This document shows, one piece after another, positions 14,901 through 27,500 of a stretch of 64,000 bases of DNA (position 1 is its first letter; the number at the start of each line of letters is the position of its first letter). The translations under genes and the position numbers were made by a program. Source of the DNA: Euptelea pleiosperma (taxonomy: Eukaryota > Streptophyta > Magnoliopsida > Ranunculales > Eupteleaceae); the NCBI GenBank assembly GCA_035048495.1, contig JASUTR010000141.1, positions 434,001-498,000 of the forward strand, read 5' to 3'. The notes under the pieces are model-generated. The model was not told the origin of the DNA. It ran no database searches and saw nothing but the letters and a program-made list of their open reading frames with translations.

Positions 14901-16854
14901 ATTTGAAGTGTTGGAACAATATTTGGGACAGTCGAAACAAGTTAGCTCCATCCGTGCGTACAACGTCTCAAATTGGACTCAGTTTGTGTGTTACATTCCG
15001 AAGCTTATAACTTGTGACTTTTTCGCAACCGGACCTCGTAATTAGACTCAAACTCTTGTATTACTATTATTTCAACACATTTGATGTGTTGGAACAACAT
15101 TCGGGACGGTCGAAACAAGTTAGCTCATCCGTTCGTCATCGTCTCAAATTGGACTCAGTTTGTGTGTTACGTTCCGAACCCTATAACTTGTGACTTTTTC
15201 GCAACGGAGCTCGTAATTGGACTCGAACTCTTCCATTACTATTGTTTCATCACATTTGAAGTGGTGGAACAAGATTCGTGACAGTCGAAACAAGTTAGCT
15301 CCATCCGTGCGTCAACGTCCTCAAATTGGACTCAGTTTGTGTGTTACATTCCGAACCTATAACTTGAGACTTTTTCGCAACCGGACCTCGTAATTGGACT
15401 CAGACTCTTGTATTACAAATAAATCAACACATTTGATGTGTTGGAACAAGATTCGGGACAGTCAAAATAAGTTTGCTCCATCCGTTCGTCAAGTCTCAAA
15501 TTGGACTCAGTTTGTGAGTTACATTCCGAAGGCCTATAACTTGTGACTTTTTTGCAACCGGACCTCATATTAGACTCATACTCTTCCATTACTATTGTTT
15601 CAACATATTTGAAGTGTTGGAACAAGATTCGGGACAGTCGAAACAAGTTAGCTCCATCCGTTCGTCAACGTCTCAAATTGGACTCAATTTCTGTGTTACA
15701 TTCCGAAGCCTATAACTTGTGACTTTTTCGCAACCGGACCTCATAATTAGACTCAAACTCTTCCATTACTATTGTTTCAACATATTTGAAGTGTTGGAAC
15801 AAGATTCGGGACTGTCGAAACAAGTTAGCTCCGTCCGTTCGTCAACGTCTCAAATTGGACTCAGTTTCTGTGTTGCATTCCGAAGCCTATAACTTGTGAC
15901 TTTTTCGCAACCGGACCTCGTAATTGGACTCAAACTCTTGTATACTATTATTTCACACATTTGATGTGTTGGAACAAGATTCGAGACGTTCGAAACAAGT
16001 TAGCTCCATCCGTGCGTCAACGTCTCAAATTGGACTCAGTTTGTGTGTTACATTCCGAAGCCTATAACTTGTGACTTTTTCGCAACCGGACCTCATAATT
16101 AGACTCAAACTCTTCCATTACTATTGTTTTAACAGATTTGAAGTGTTGGAACAATATTTGGGACAGTCGAAACAAGTTAGCTCCATCCGTGCGTCAACGT
16201 CTCAAATTGGACTCAGTTTGTGTGTTACATTCCGAAGCTTATAACTTGTGACTTTTTCGCACCGGACCTCGTAATTGGACTCAAACTCTTGTATTACTAT
16301 TATTTCAACACATTTGATGTGTTGGAACAAGATTCGGGACGGTCGAAACTAGTTAGCTCCATCCGTGCGTCAACGTCTCAAATTGGACTCAGTTTGTGTG
16401 TTACATTCCGAAGCCTATAACTTGTGACTTTTTTGCAATCGGACCTCATAATTAGACTCATACTCTTCCATTACTATTGTTTCAACATATTTGAAGTGTT
16501 GGAACAAGATTCGGGACTGTCGAAACAAGTTAGCTCCGTCCGTTCGTCAACGTCTCAAATTCGACTCAATTTGTGTGTAACATTCCGAACCCTATAACTT
16601 GTGACTTGTCGCAATCAGACCTCGTAATTTTACTCAAACTCTTCCATTATTATTATTTCCGAAGGCTATAACTTGTGACTTTTTGTCGCATTGTGACTTG
16701 TTACATTCCGAAGGCTATAACTTGTGACTTTTTCGCAACCGGACCTCGTAATTGGACTCAAACTCTTGTATTACTATTATTTCAACACATTTGATGTGTT
16801 GGAACAAGATTCGGGACGGTCGAAACTAGTTAGCTCCATCCGTTCGTCAATGTC
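8974..16854. repeat. Super-repeat copy I, 7.9-kb block
   Basis: Second satellite block, matching 29840-37749. It opens with the same A monomer as the first block (GAAGACTATAAC variant) and shares roughly its first 4 kb of monomer order, then diverges. A private monomer with GTTTGTGTATT at about 14100 also appears at 34987 and 47627, which identifies this block type. Indel noise continues to about 15.2 kb; after that the copy is clean. Confidence 0.82.
16555..16854. repeat. Rearranged satellite segment, copy 2
   Basis: Same junctions as at 29539-29839, with the jump at 16656. The TTT of GACTTTGTCGC is missing near 16606. Confidence 0.85.
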
Positions 16855-18798
16855 TCAAATTGGACTCAGTTTGTGAGTTACATTCCGAAGCCTATAACTT
16901 GTGACTTTTTTGCAACCGGACCTCATAATTAGACTCATACTCTTCCATTACAATTGTTTCAACATATTTGAAGTGTTGGAACAAGATTCGGGACAGTCGA
17001 AACAAGTTAGCTCCATCCGTTCGTCAAAGTTTCAAATTGGACTCAGTTTCTGTGTTACATTCTGAAGCCTATAACTTGTGACTTTTTCGCAACCGGACCT
17101 CATAATTAGACTCAAACTCTTCCATTACTATTGTTTCAACAGATTTGAAGTGTGGGAACAATATTTGGGACAGTCGAAACAAGTTAGCTCCATCCGTACG
17201 TCAATGTCTCAAATTGGACTCAGTTTCTGTGTTGCATTCCGAAGTCTAAAACTTGTGACTTTTTCGCAACCGGACCTCGTGATTGGACTCAAACTCTTCT
17301 ATTACTATTGTTTCAACACATTTGAAGTGTTGAAACAAGATTCGGGATAGTCAAAATAAGTTAGCTCCATCCGTTCGTCAACGTCTCAAATTGGACTCAG
17401 TTTGTGTGTTACGTTCCTAAGCCTATAACTTGTGACTTTTTCGCAACCGGACCTCGTAATTGGACTCAAACTCTTCTATTACTATTGTTTCAACAGATTT
17501 GAAGTGTTGGAATAAGATTTGGGACAGTCGAAACAAGTTAGCTCCATCCGTGCATCAACGTCTCAAATTCGACTCAATTTGTGTGTAACATTCTGAAGCA
17601 TATAACTTGTGACTTTGTCGCAATCAGACCTCGTAATTTTACTCAAACTCTTCCATTATTATTGTTTCAACACATTTGATGTATTGGAACATGATTCGGG
17701 ACAGGCAAAACAAGTTAGCTCCATCTGTTCGTCAACATCTCAAATTGGACATAGTTTGTGTGTTACATTCCGAAGCCAATAACTTGTGACTTTTTCGAAA
17801 CCGAACCTCATAATTGGACTCAAACTCTTGTATTACTATTATTCAACACATTTGATGTGTTGGAACAACATTCGGGACGGTCGAAACAAGTTAGCTCCAT
17901 CCGTTCGTCATCGTCTCAAATTGGACTCAGTTTGTGTGTTACGTTCCGAACCCTATAACTTGTGACTTTTTCGCAACCGGAGCTCGTAATTGGACTCGAA
18001 CTCTTCCATTACTATGTTTCATCACATTTGAAGTGGTGGAACAAGATTCGTGACAGTCGAAACAAGTTAGCTCCATCCGTGCGTCAACGTCTCAAATTGG
18101 ACTCAGTTTGTGTGTTACATTCCGAACCTATAACTTGAGACCTTTTCGCAACCGGACCTCGTAATTGGACTCAGACTCTTGTATTACAAATAAATCAACA
18201 CATTTGATGTGTTGGAACAAGATTCGGGACAGTCAAAATAAGTTTGCTCCATCCGTTCGTCAACGTCTCAAATTGGACTCAGTTTGTGAGTTACATTCCG
18301 AAGCCTATAACTTGTGACTTTTTTGCAACCGGACCTCATAATTAGACTCATACTCTTCCATTTACTATTGTTTCAACATATTTGAAGTGTTGGAACAAGA
18401 TTCGGGACAGTCGAAACAAGTTAGCTCCATCCGTTCGTCAACGTCTCAAATTGGACTCAATTTCTGTGTTACATTCCGAAGCCTATAACTTGTGACTTTT
18501 TCGCAACCGGACCTCATAATTAGACTCAAACTCTTCCATTACTATTGTTTCAACATATTTGAAGTGTTGGAACAAGATTCGGGACTGTCGAAACAAGTTA
18601 GCTCCGTCCGTTCGTCAACGTCTCAAATTGGACTCAGTTTCTGTGTTGCATTCCGAAGCCTATAACTTGTGACTTTTTCGCAACCGGACTCGTGATTGGA
18701 CTCAAACTCTTCTATAACTATTGTTTCAACACATTCGTTGTGTTGGAACAAGATTCGGGACGGTCGAAACAAGTTAGCTCCATCCGTGCGTCAACGTC

Positions 18799-20212
18799 TC
18801 AAATTGGACTCAGTTTGTGTGTTACATTCCTAAGCCTATAACTTGTGACTTTTTCGCAACCGGACCTCGTAATTGGACTCAAACTTTTCTATTACTATTG
18901 TTTCAACAGATTTGAAGTGTTGGAATAAGATTTGGGACAGTCGAAACAAGTTAGCTCCATCCGTGCATCAACGTCTCAAATTCGACTCAATTTGTGTGTA
19001 ACATTCTGAAGCATATAACTTGTGACTTTGTCGCAATCAGACCTCGTAATTTTACTCAAACTCTTCCATTATTATTGTTTCAACACATTTGAAGTATTGG
19101 AACATGATTCGGGACAGGCAAAACAAGTTAGCTCCATCTGTTCGTCAACATCTCAAATTGGACATAGTTTGTGTGTTACATTCCGAAGCAATAACTTGTG
19201 ACTTTTTCGAAACCGAACCTCGTAATTGGACTCAAACTCTTGTATTACTATTATTTCAACACATTTGATGTGTTGGAACAACATTCGGGACAGTCGAAAC
19301 AAGTTAGCTCCATCCGTTCGTCATCGTCTCAAATTGGACTCAGTTTGTGTGTTACGTTCCGAACCCTATAACTTGTGACTTTTTCGCAACCGGAGCTCGT
19401 AATTGGACTCGAACTCTTCCATTACTATTGTTTCATCACATTTGAAGTGGTGGAACAAGATTCGTGACAGTCGAAACAAGTTAGCTCCATCCGTGCGTCA
19501 ACGTCTCAAATTGGACTCAGTTTGTGTGTTACATTCCTAAGCCTATAACTTGTGACTTTTTCGCAACCGGACCTCGTAATTGGACTCAAACTTTTCTATT
19601 ACTATTGTTTCAACAGATTTGAAGTGTTGGAATAAGATTTGGGACAGTCGAAACAAGTTAGCTCCATCCGTGCATCAACGGACTCAAATTCGACTCAATT
19701 TGTGTGTAACATTCTGAAGCATATAACTTGTGACTTTGTCGCAATCAGACCTCGTAATTTTACTCAAACTCTTCCATTATTATTGTTTCAACACATTTGA
19801 AGTATTGGAACATGATTCGGGACAGGCAAAACAAGTTAGCTCCATCTGTTCGTCAACATCTCAAATTGGACATAGTTTGTGTGTTACATTCCGAAGCCAA
19901 TAACTTGTGACTTTTTTCGAAACCGAACCTCGTAATGGACTCAAACTCTTGTATTACTATTATTTCAACACATTTGATGTGTTGGAACAACATTCGGGAC
20001 AGTCGAAACAAGTTAGCTCCATCCGTTCGTCATCGTCTCAAATTGGACTCCAGTTTGTGTGTTACGTTCCGAACCCTATAACTTGTGACTTTTTCGCAAC
20101 CGGAGCTCGTAATTGGACTCGAAACTCTTCCATTACTATTGTTTCATCACATTGAAGTGGTGGAACAAGATTCGTGACAGTCGAAACAAGTTAGCTCCAT
20201 CCAGTGCGTCAA
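18799..20212. repeat. Tandem duplication of a four-monomer satellite group
   Basis: Two consecutive groups of four monomers, starting at 18799 and 19506 (707 bp apart). Each runs: ATTCCTAAG-type, TTCGACTC-type, ACATAG-type, then TCATCGTC-type. Both carry the uncommon AAACTTTTCTATT variant (near 18891 and 19586) and CATTCGGGACAGTCG, so they are recent copies of one another. The corresponding region of the second super-repeat (about 40420-41110) has only one group. Confidence 0.8.
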
Positions 20213-20570
20213 CGTCTCAAATTGGACTCAGTTTGTGTGTTACATTCCGAACCTATAACTTGAGACCTTTTCGCAACCGGACCTCGTAATTGGACTCAGA
20301 CTCTTGTATTACAAATAAATCAACACATTTGATGTGTTGGAAACAAGATTCGGGACAGTCAAAATAAGTTTGCTCCATCCGTTCGTCAACGTCTCAAATT
20401 GGACTCAGTTTGTGAGTTACATTCCGAAGCCTATAACTTGTGACTTTTTTGCAACCGGACCTCATAATTAGACTCATACTCTTCCATTACTATTGTTTCA
20501 ACATATTTGAAGTGTTGGAACAAGATTCGGGACTGTCGAAACAAGTTAGCTCCGTCCGTTCGTCAACGTC

Positions 20571-20871
20571 TCAAATTCGACTCAATTTGTGTGTAACATC
20601 CGAACCCTATAACTTGTGACTTTGTCGCAATCAGACCTCGTAATTTTACTCAAACTCTTCCATTATTATTATTTCCGAAGGCTATAACTTGTGACTTTTT
20701 GTCGCATTGTGACTTGTTACATTCCGAAGGCTATAACTTGTGACTTTTTCGCAACCGGACCTCGTAATTGGACTCAAACTCTTGTATTACTATTATTTCA
20801 ACACATTTGATGTGTTGGAACAAGATTCGGGACGGTCGAAAACTAGTTAGCTCCATCCGTTCGTCAACGTC
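20571..20871. repeat. Rearranged satellite segment, copy 3
   Basis: Same junctions as at 29539-29839, with the jump at 20672. Separates the two 20.9-kb super-repeat copies. Confidence 0.87.
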
Positions 20872-21579
20872 TCAAATTGGACTCAGTTTGTGAGTTACAT
20901 TCCGAAGACTATAACTTGTGACTTTTTTGCAACCGGACCTCATAATTAGACTCATACTCTTCCATTACTATTGTTTCAACATATTTGAAGTGTTGGAACA
21001 AGATTCGGGACAGTCGAAACAAGTTAGCTCCATCCGTTCGTCAACGTCTCAAATTGGACTCAATTTCTGTGTTACATTCCGAAGCCTATAACTTGTGACT
21101 TTTTCGCAACCGGACCTCATAATTAGACTCAAACTCTTCCATTACTATTGTTTTAACAGATTTGAAGTGTTGGAACAATATTTGGGACAGTCGAAACAAG
21201 TTAGCTCCATCCGTACGTCAACGTCTCAAATTAGACTCAGTTTCTGTGTTGCATTCCGAAGCCTATAACTTGTGACTTTTTCGCAACCGGACCTCGTAAT
21301 TGGACTCAAACTCTTCTATTACTATTGTTTCAACACATTTGATGTGTTGGAACAAGATTCGGGACGGTCGAAACAAGTTAGCTCCATCCGTGCGTCAACG
21401 TCTCAAATTGGACTCAGTTTGTGTGTTACATTCCGAAGCCTATAACTTGTGACTTTTTCGCCACCGGAACTCGTAATTGGACTCAAACTCTTGTATTACT
21501 ATTATTTCAACACATTTGATGTGTTGGAACAAGATTCGGGACGGTCGAAACTAGTTAGCTCCATCCGTTCGTCAATGTC
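20872..21579. repeat. Reference ABCD tetramer, 708 bp
   Basis: Four exact-length monomers at 20872, 21049, 21226 and 21403. A has GTTTGTGAG, CATAATTAG and CATATTTGAAG. B has CAATTTCTG, TTTTAACAG and AATATTTGGG, then TACGTC. C opens AATTAGACTC, with GTTGCATTCC and a perfect CAACACAT/ATGTGTTG dyad. D has CGCCACCGGAACTC, TGTATTACTATTATTT and ACTAGT. Differences between copies elsewhere in the array move in steps of this unit, so I take it as the basic higher-order repeat. Confidence 0.85.
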
Positions 21580-24500
21580 TCAAATTGGACTCAGTTTGTG
21601 AGTTACATTCCGAAGCCTATAACTTGTGACTTTTTTGCAACCGGACCTCATAATTAGACTCATACTCTTCCATTACAATTGTTTCAACATATTTGAAGTG
21701 TTGGAACAAGATTCGGGACAGTCGAAACAAGTTAGCTCCATCCGTTCGTCAAAGTTTCAAATTGGACTCAGTTTCTGTGTTACATTCTGAAGCCTATAAC
21801 TTGTGACTTTTTCGCAACGGACCTCATAATTAGACTCAAACTCTTCCATTACTATTGTTTCAACAGATTTGAAGTGTGGGAACAATATTTGGGACAGTCG
21901 AAACAAGTTAGCTCCATCCGTACGTCAATGTCTCAAATTGGACTCAGTTTCTGTGTTGCATTCCGAAGTCTATAACTTGTGACTTTTTCGCAACCGGACC
22001 TCGTGATTGGACTCAAACTCTTCTATTACTATTGTTTCAACACATTTGAAGTGTTGAAACAAGATTCGGGATAGTCAAAATAAGTTAGCTCCATCCGTTC
22101 GTCAACGTCTCAAATTGGACTCAGTTTGTGTGTTACGTTCCTAAGCCTATAACTTGTGACTTTTTCGCAACGGACCTCGTAATTGGACTCAAACTCTTCT
22201 ATTACTATTGTTTCAACAGATTTGAAGTGTTGGAATAATATTTGGGACAGTCGAAACAAGTTAGCTCCATCCGTACGTCAATGTCTCAAATTGGACTCAG
22301 TTTCTGTGTTGCATTCCGAAGTCTATAACTTGTGACTTTTTCGCAACCGGACCTCGTGATTGGACTCAAACTCTTCTATTACTATTGTTTCAACACATTT
22401 GAAGTGTTGAAACAAGATTCGGGACAGTCGAAACAAGTTAGCTCCATCCGTTCGTCAACGTCTCAAATTGGACTCAGTTTGTGAGTTACATTCCGAAGCC
22501 TATAACTTGTGACTTTTTTGCAACCGGACCTCATAATTAGACTCATACTCTTCCATTACTATTGTTTCAACATATTTGAAGTGTTGGAACAAGATTCGGG
22601 ACAGTCGAAACAAGTTAGCTCCATCCGTTCGTCAACGTCTCAAATTGGACTCAATTTCTGTGTTACATTCCGAAGCCTATAACTTGTGACTTTTTCGCAA
22701 CCGGACCTCATAATTAGACTCAAACTCTTCCATTACTATTGTTTTAACAGATTTGAAGTGTTGGAACAATATTTGGGACAGTCGAAACAAGTTAGCTCCA
22801 TCCGTACGTCAACGTCTCGAATTAGACTCAGTTTCTGTGTTGCATTCCGAAGCCTATAACTTGTGACTTTTTCGCAACCGGACCTCGTAATTGGACTCAA
22901 ACTCTTCTATTACTATTGTTTCAACACATTTGATGTGTTGGAACAAGATTCGGGACGGTCGAAACAAGTTAGCTCCATCCGTGCGTCAACGTCTCAAATT
23001 GGACTCAGTTTGTGTGTTACATTCCGAAGCCTATAACTTGTGACTTTTTCGCAACCGGACCTCATAATTAGACTCAAACTCTTCCATTACTATTGTTTTA
23101 ACAGATTTGAAGTGTTGGAACAATATTTGGGACAGTCGAAACAAGTTAGCTCCATCCGTACGTCAACGTCTCAAATTAGACTCAGTTTCTGTGTTGCATT
23201 CCGAAGCCTATAACTTGTGACTTTTTCGCAACCGGACCTCGTGATTGGACTCAAACTCTTCTATAACTATTGTTTCAACACATTCGTTGTGTTGGAACAA
23301 GATTCGGGACGGTCGAAACAAGTTAGCTCCATCCGTGCGTCAACGTCTCAAATTGGACTCAGTTTGTGTGTTACATTCCTAAGCCTATAACTTGTGACTT
23401 TTTCGCAACCGGACCTCGTAATTGGACTCAAACTCTTCTATTACTAATGTTTCAACAGATTTGAAGTGTTGGAATAAGATTTGGGACAGTCGAAACAAGT
23501 TAGCTCCATCCGTGCATCAACGTCTCAAATTCGACTCAATTTGTGTGTAACATTCTGAAGCATATAACTTGTGACTTTGTCGCAATCAGACCTCGTAATT
23601 TTACTCAAACTCTTCCATTATTATTGTTTCAACACATTTGAAGTATTGGAACATGATTCGGGACAGGCAAAACAAGTTAGCTCCATCTGTTCGTCAACAT
23701 CTCAAATTGGACATAGTTTGTGTGTTACATTCCGAAGCCAATAACTTGTGACTTTTTCGAAACCGAACCTCGTAATTGGACTCAAACTCTTGTATTACTA
23801 TTATTTCAACACATTTGATGTGTTGGAACAACATTCGGGACGGTCGAAACAAGTTAGCTCCATCCGTTCGTCATCGTCTCAAATTGGACTCAGTTTGTGT
23901 GTTACGTTCCGAACCCTATAACTTGTGACTTTTTCGCAACCGGAGCTCGTAATTGGACTCGAACTCTTCCATTACTATTGTTTCATCACATTTGAAGTGG
24001 TGGAACAAGATTCGTGACAGTCGAAACAAGTTAGCTCCATCCGTGCGTCAACGTCTCAAATTGGACTCAGTTTGTGTGTTACATTCCGAACCTATAACTT
24101 GAGACCTTTTCGCAACCGGACCTCGTAATTGGACTCAGACTCTTGTATTACAAATAAATCAACACATTTGATGTGTTGGAACAAGATTCGGGACAGTCAA
24201 AATAAGTTTGCTCCATCCGTTCGTCAACGTCTCAAATTGGACTCAGTTTGTGAGTTACATTCCGAAGCCTATAACTTGTGACTTTTTTGCAACCGGACCT
24301 CATAATTAGACTCATACTCTTCCATTACTATTGTTTCAACATATTGAAGTGTTGGAACAAGATTCGGGACAGTCGAAACAAGTTAGCTCCATCCGTTCGT
24401 CAACGTCTCAAATTGGACTCAATTTCTGTGTTACATTCCGAAGCCTATAACTTGTGACTTTTTCGCAACCGGACCTCATAATTAGACTCAAACTCTTCCA

Positions 24501-27500
24501 TTACTATTGTTTTAACAGATTTGAAGTGTTGGAACAATATTTGGGACAGTCGAAACAAGTTAGCTCCATCCGTACGTCAACGTCTCAAATTAGACTCAGT
24601 TTCTGTGTTGCATTCCGAAGCCTATAACTTGTGACTTTTTCGCAACCGGACCTCGTAATTGGACTCAAACTCTTCTATTACTATTGTTTCAACACATTTG
24701 ATGTGTTGGAACAAGATTCGGGACGGTCGAAACAAGTTAGCTCCATCCGTGCGTCAACGTCTCAAATTGGACTCAGTTTGTGTGTTACATTCCGAAGCCT
24801 ATAACTTGTGACTTTTTCGCAACCGGACCTCATAATTAGACTCAAACTCTTCCATTACTATTGTTTTAACAGATTTGAAGTGTTGGAACAATATTTGGGA
24901 CAGTCGAAACAAGTTAGCTCCATCCGTTCGTCAACGTCTCAAATTGGACTCAGTTTGTGAGTTACATTCCGAAGCCTATAACTTGTGACTTTTTTGCAAC
25001 CGGACCTCATAATTAGACTCATACTCTTCCATTACAATTGTTTCAACATATTTGAAGTGTTGGAACAAGATTCGGGACAGTCGAAACAAGTTAGCTCCAT
25101 CCGTTCGTCAAAGTCTCAAATTGGACTCAATTTCTGTGTTACATTCCGAAGCCTATAACTTGTGACTTTTTCGCAACCGGACCTCATAATTAGACTCAAA
25201 CTCTTCCATTACTATTGTTTTAACAGATTTGAAGTGTTGGAACAATATTTGGGACAGTCGAAACAAGTTAGCTCCATCCGTACGTCAACGTCTCAAATTA
25301 GACTCAGTTTCTGTGTTGCATTCCGAAGCCTATAACTTGTGACTTTTTCGCAACCGGACCTCGTAATTGGACTCAAACTCTTCTATTACTATTGTTTCAA
25401 CACATTTGATGTGTTGGAACAAGATTCGGGACGGTCGAAACAAGTTAGCTCCATCCGTGCGTCAACGTCTCAAATTGGACTCAGTTTGTGTGTTACATTC
25501 CGAAGCCTATAACTTGTGACTTTTTCGCAACCGGACCTCATAATTAGACTCAAACTCTTCCATTACTATTGTTTTAACAGATTTGAAGTGTTGGAACAAT
25601 ATTTGGGACAGTCGAAACAAGTTAGCTCCATCCGTTCGTCAACGTCTCAAATTGGACTCAGTTTGTGAGTTACATTCCGAAGCCTATAACTTGTGACTTT
25701 TTTGCAACCGGACCTCATAATTAGACTCATACTCTTCCATTACAATTGTTTCAACATATTTGAAGTGTTGGAACAAGATTCGGGACAGTCGAAACAAGTT
25801 AGCTCCATCCGTTCGTCAAAGTCTCAAATTGGACTCAGTTTCTGTGTTACATTCTGAAGCCTATAACTTGTGACTTTTTCGCAACCGGACCTCATAATTA
25901 GACTCATACTCTTCCATTACTATTGTTTCAACATATTTGAAGTGTTGGAACAAGATTCGGGACTGTCGAAACAAGTTAGCTCCGTCCGTTCGTCAACGTC
26001 TCAAATTGGACTCAGTTTCTGTGTTGCATTCCGAAGCCTATAACTTGTGACTTTTTCGCAACCGGACCTCGTGATTGGACTCAAACTCTTCTATAACTAT
26101 TGTTTCAACACATTCGTTGTGTTGGAACAAGATTCGGGACGGTCGAAACAAGTTAGCTCCATCCGTGCGTCAACGTCTCAAATTGGACTCAGTTTGTGTG
26201 TTACATTCCTAAGCCTATAACTTGTGACTTTTTCGCAACCGGACCTCGTAATTGGACTCAAACTCTTCTATTACTATTGTTTCAACAGATTTGAAGTGTT
26301 GGAATAAGATTTGGGACAGTCGAAACAAGTTAGCTCCATCCGTGCATCAACGTCTCAAATTCGACTCAATTTGTGTGTAACATTCTGAAGCATATAACTT
26401 GTGACTTTGTCGCAATCAGACCTCGTAATTTTACTCAAACTCTTCCATTATTATTGTTTCAACACATTTGAAGTATTGGAACATGATTCGGGACAGGCAA
26501 AACAAGTTAGCTCCATCCGTTCGTCAAAGTCTCAAATTGGACTCAGTTTCTGTGTTACATTCTGAAGCCTATAACTTGTGACTTTTTCGCAACCGGACCT
26601 CATAATTAGACTCAAACTCTTCCATTACTATTGTTTTAACAGATTTGAAGTGTTGGAACAATATTTGGGACAGTCGAAACAAGTTAGCTCCATCCGTGCG
26701 TCAACGTCTCAAATTGGACTCAGTTTGTGTGTTACATTCCGAAGCTTATAACTTGTGACTTTTTCGCAACCGGACCTCGTAATTAGACTCAAACTCTTGT
26801 ATTACTATTATTTCAACACATTTGATGTGTTGGAACAACATTCGGGACGGTCGAAACAAGTTAGCTCCATCCGTTCGTCATCGTCTCAAATTGGACTCAG
26901 TTTGTGTGTTACGTTCCGAACCCTATAACTTGTGACTTTTTCGCAACCGGAGCTCGTAATTGGACTCGAACTCTTCCATTACTATTGTTTCATCACATTT
27001 GAAGTGGTGGAACAAGATTCGTGACAGTCGAAACAAGTTAGCTCCATCCGTGCGTCAACGTCTCAAATTGGACTCAGTTTGTGTGTTACATTCCGAACCT
27101 ATAACTTGAGACTTTTTCGCAACCGGACCTCGTAATTGGACTCAGACTCTTGTATTACAAATAAATCAACACATTTGATGTGTTGGAACAAGATTCGGGA
27201 CAGTCAAAATAAGTTTGCTCCATCCGTTCGTCAACGTCTCAAATTGGACTCAGTTTGTGAGTTACATTCCGAAGCCTATAACTTGTGACTTTTTTGCAAC
27301 CGGACCTCATAATTAGACTCATACTCTTCCATTACTATTGTTTCAACATATTTGAAGTGTTGGAACAAGATTCGGGACAGTCGAAACAAGTTAGCTCCAT
27401 CCGTTCGTCAACGTCTCAAATTGGACTCAATTTCTGTGTTACATTCCGAAGCCTATAACTTGTGACTTTTTCGCAACCGGACCTCATAATTAGACTCAAA

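Larger units (their letters stand above)
16855..20871. repeat. Super-repeat copy I, 4.0-kb block
   Basis: Third satellite block, ending with a rearranged segment at 20571-20871. It has the same total length as 37750-41765 but different content. It lacks the four A-B-C-D monomers that open the other copy, and instead carries a duplicated four-monomer group (18799-19505 repeated at 19506 to about 20212). The variant GATGTATTGG near 17676 is shared with the other copy near 39281, confirming that the blocks correspond. Confidence 0.82.

Noticed and set aside
15413..15646. Minus-strand open frame of 77 codons in the satellite
   Set aside because: It is antisense satellite and depends on a local indel; the equivalent clean copy gives no conserved protein.
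1..20155. Many short open frames of 60-116 codons in the satellite
   Set aside because: They share a 59-residue repeat, end at the same satellite TAA or at indels, and are simply translated monomers. No start context or domain supports coding.
21226..21402. CENP-B box in the monomer
   Set aside because: Only the A..CGGG half (GATTCGGG) fits; the TTCG half is absent at the required spacing, so I do not call it.
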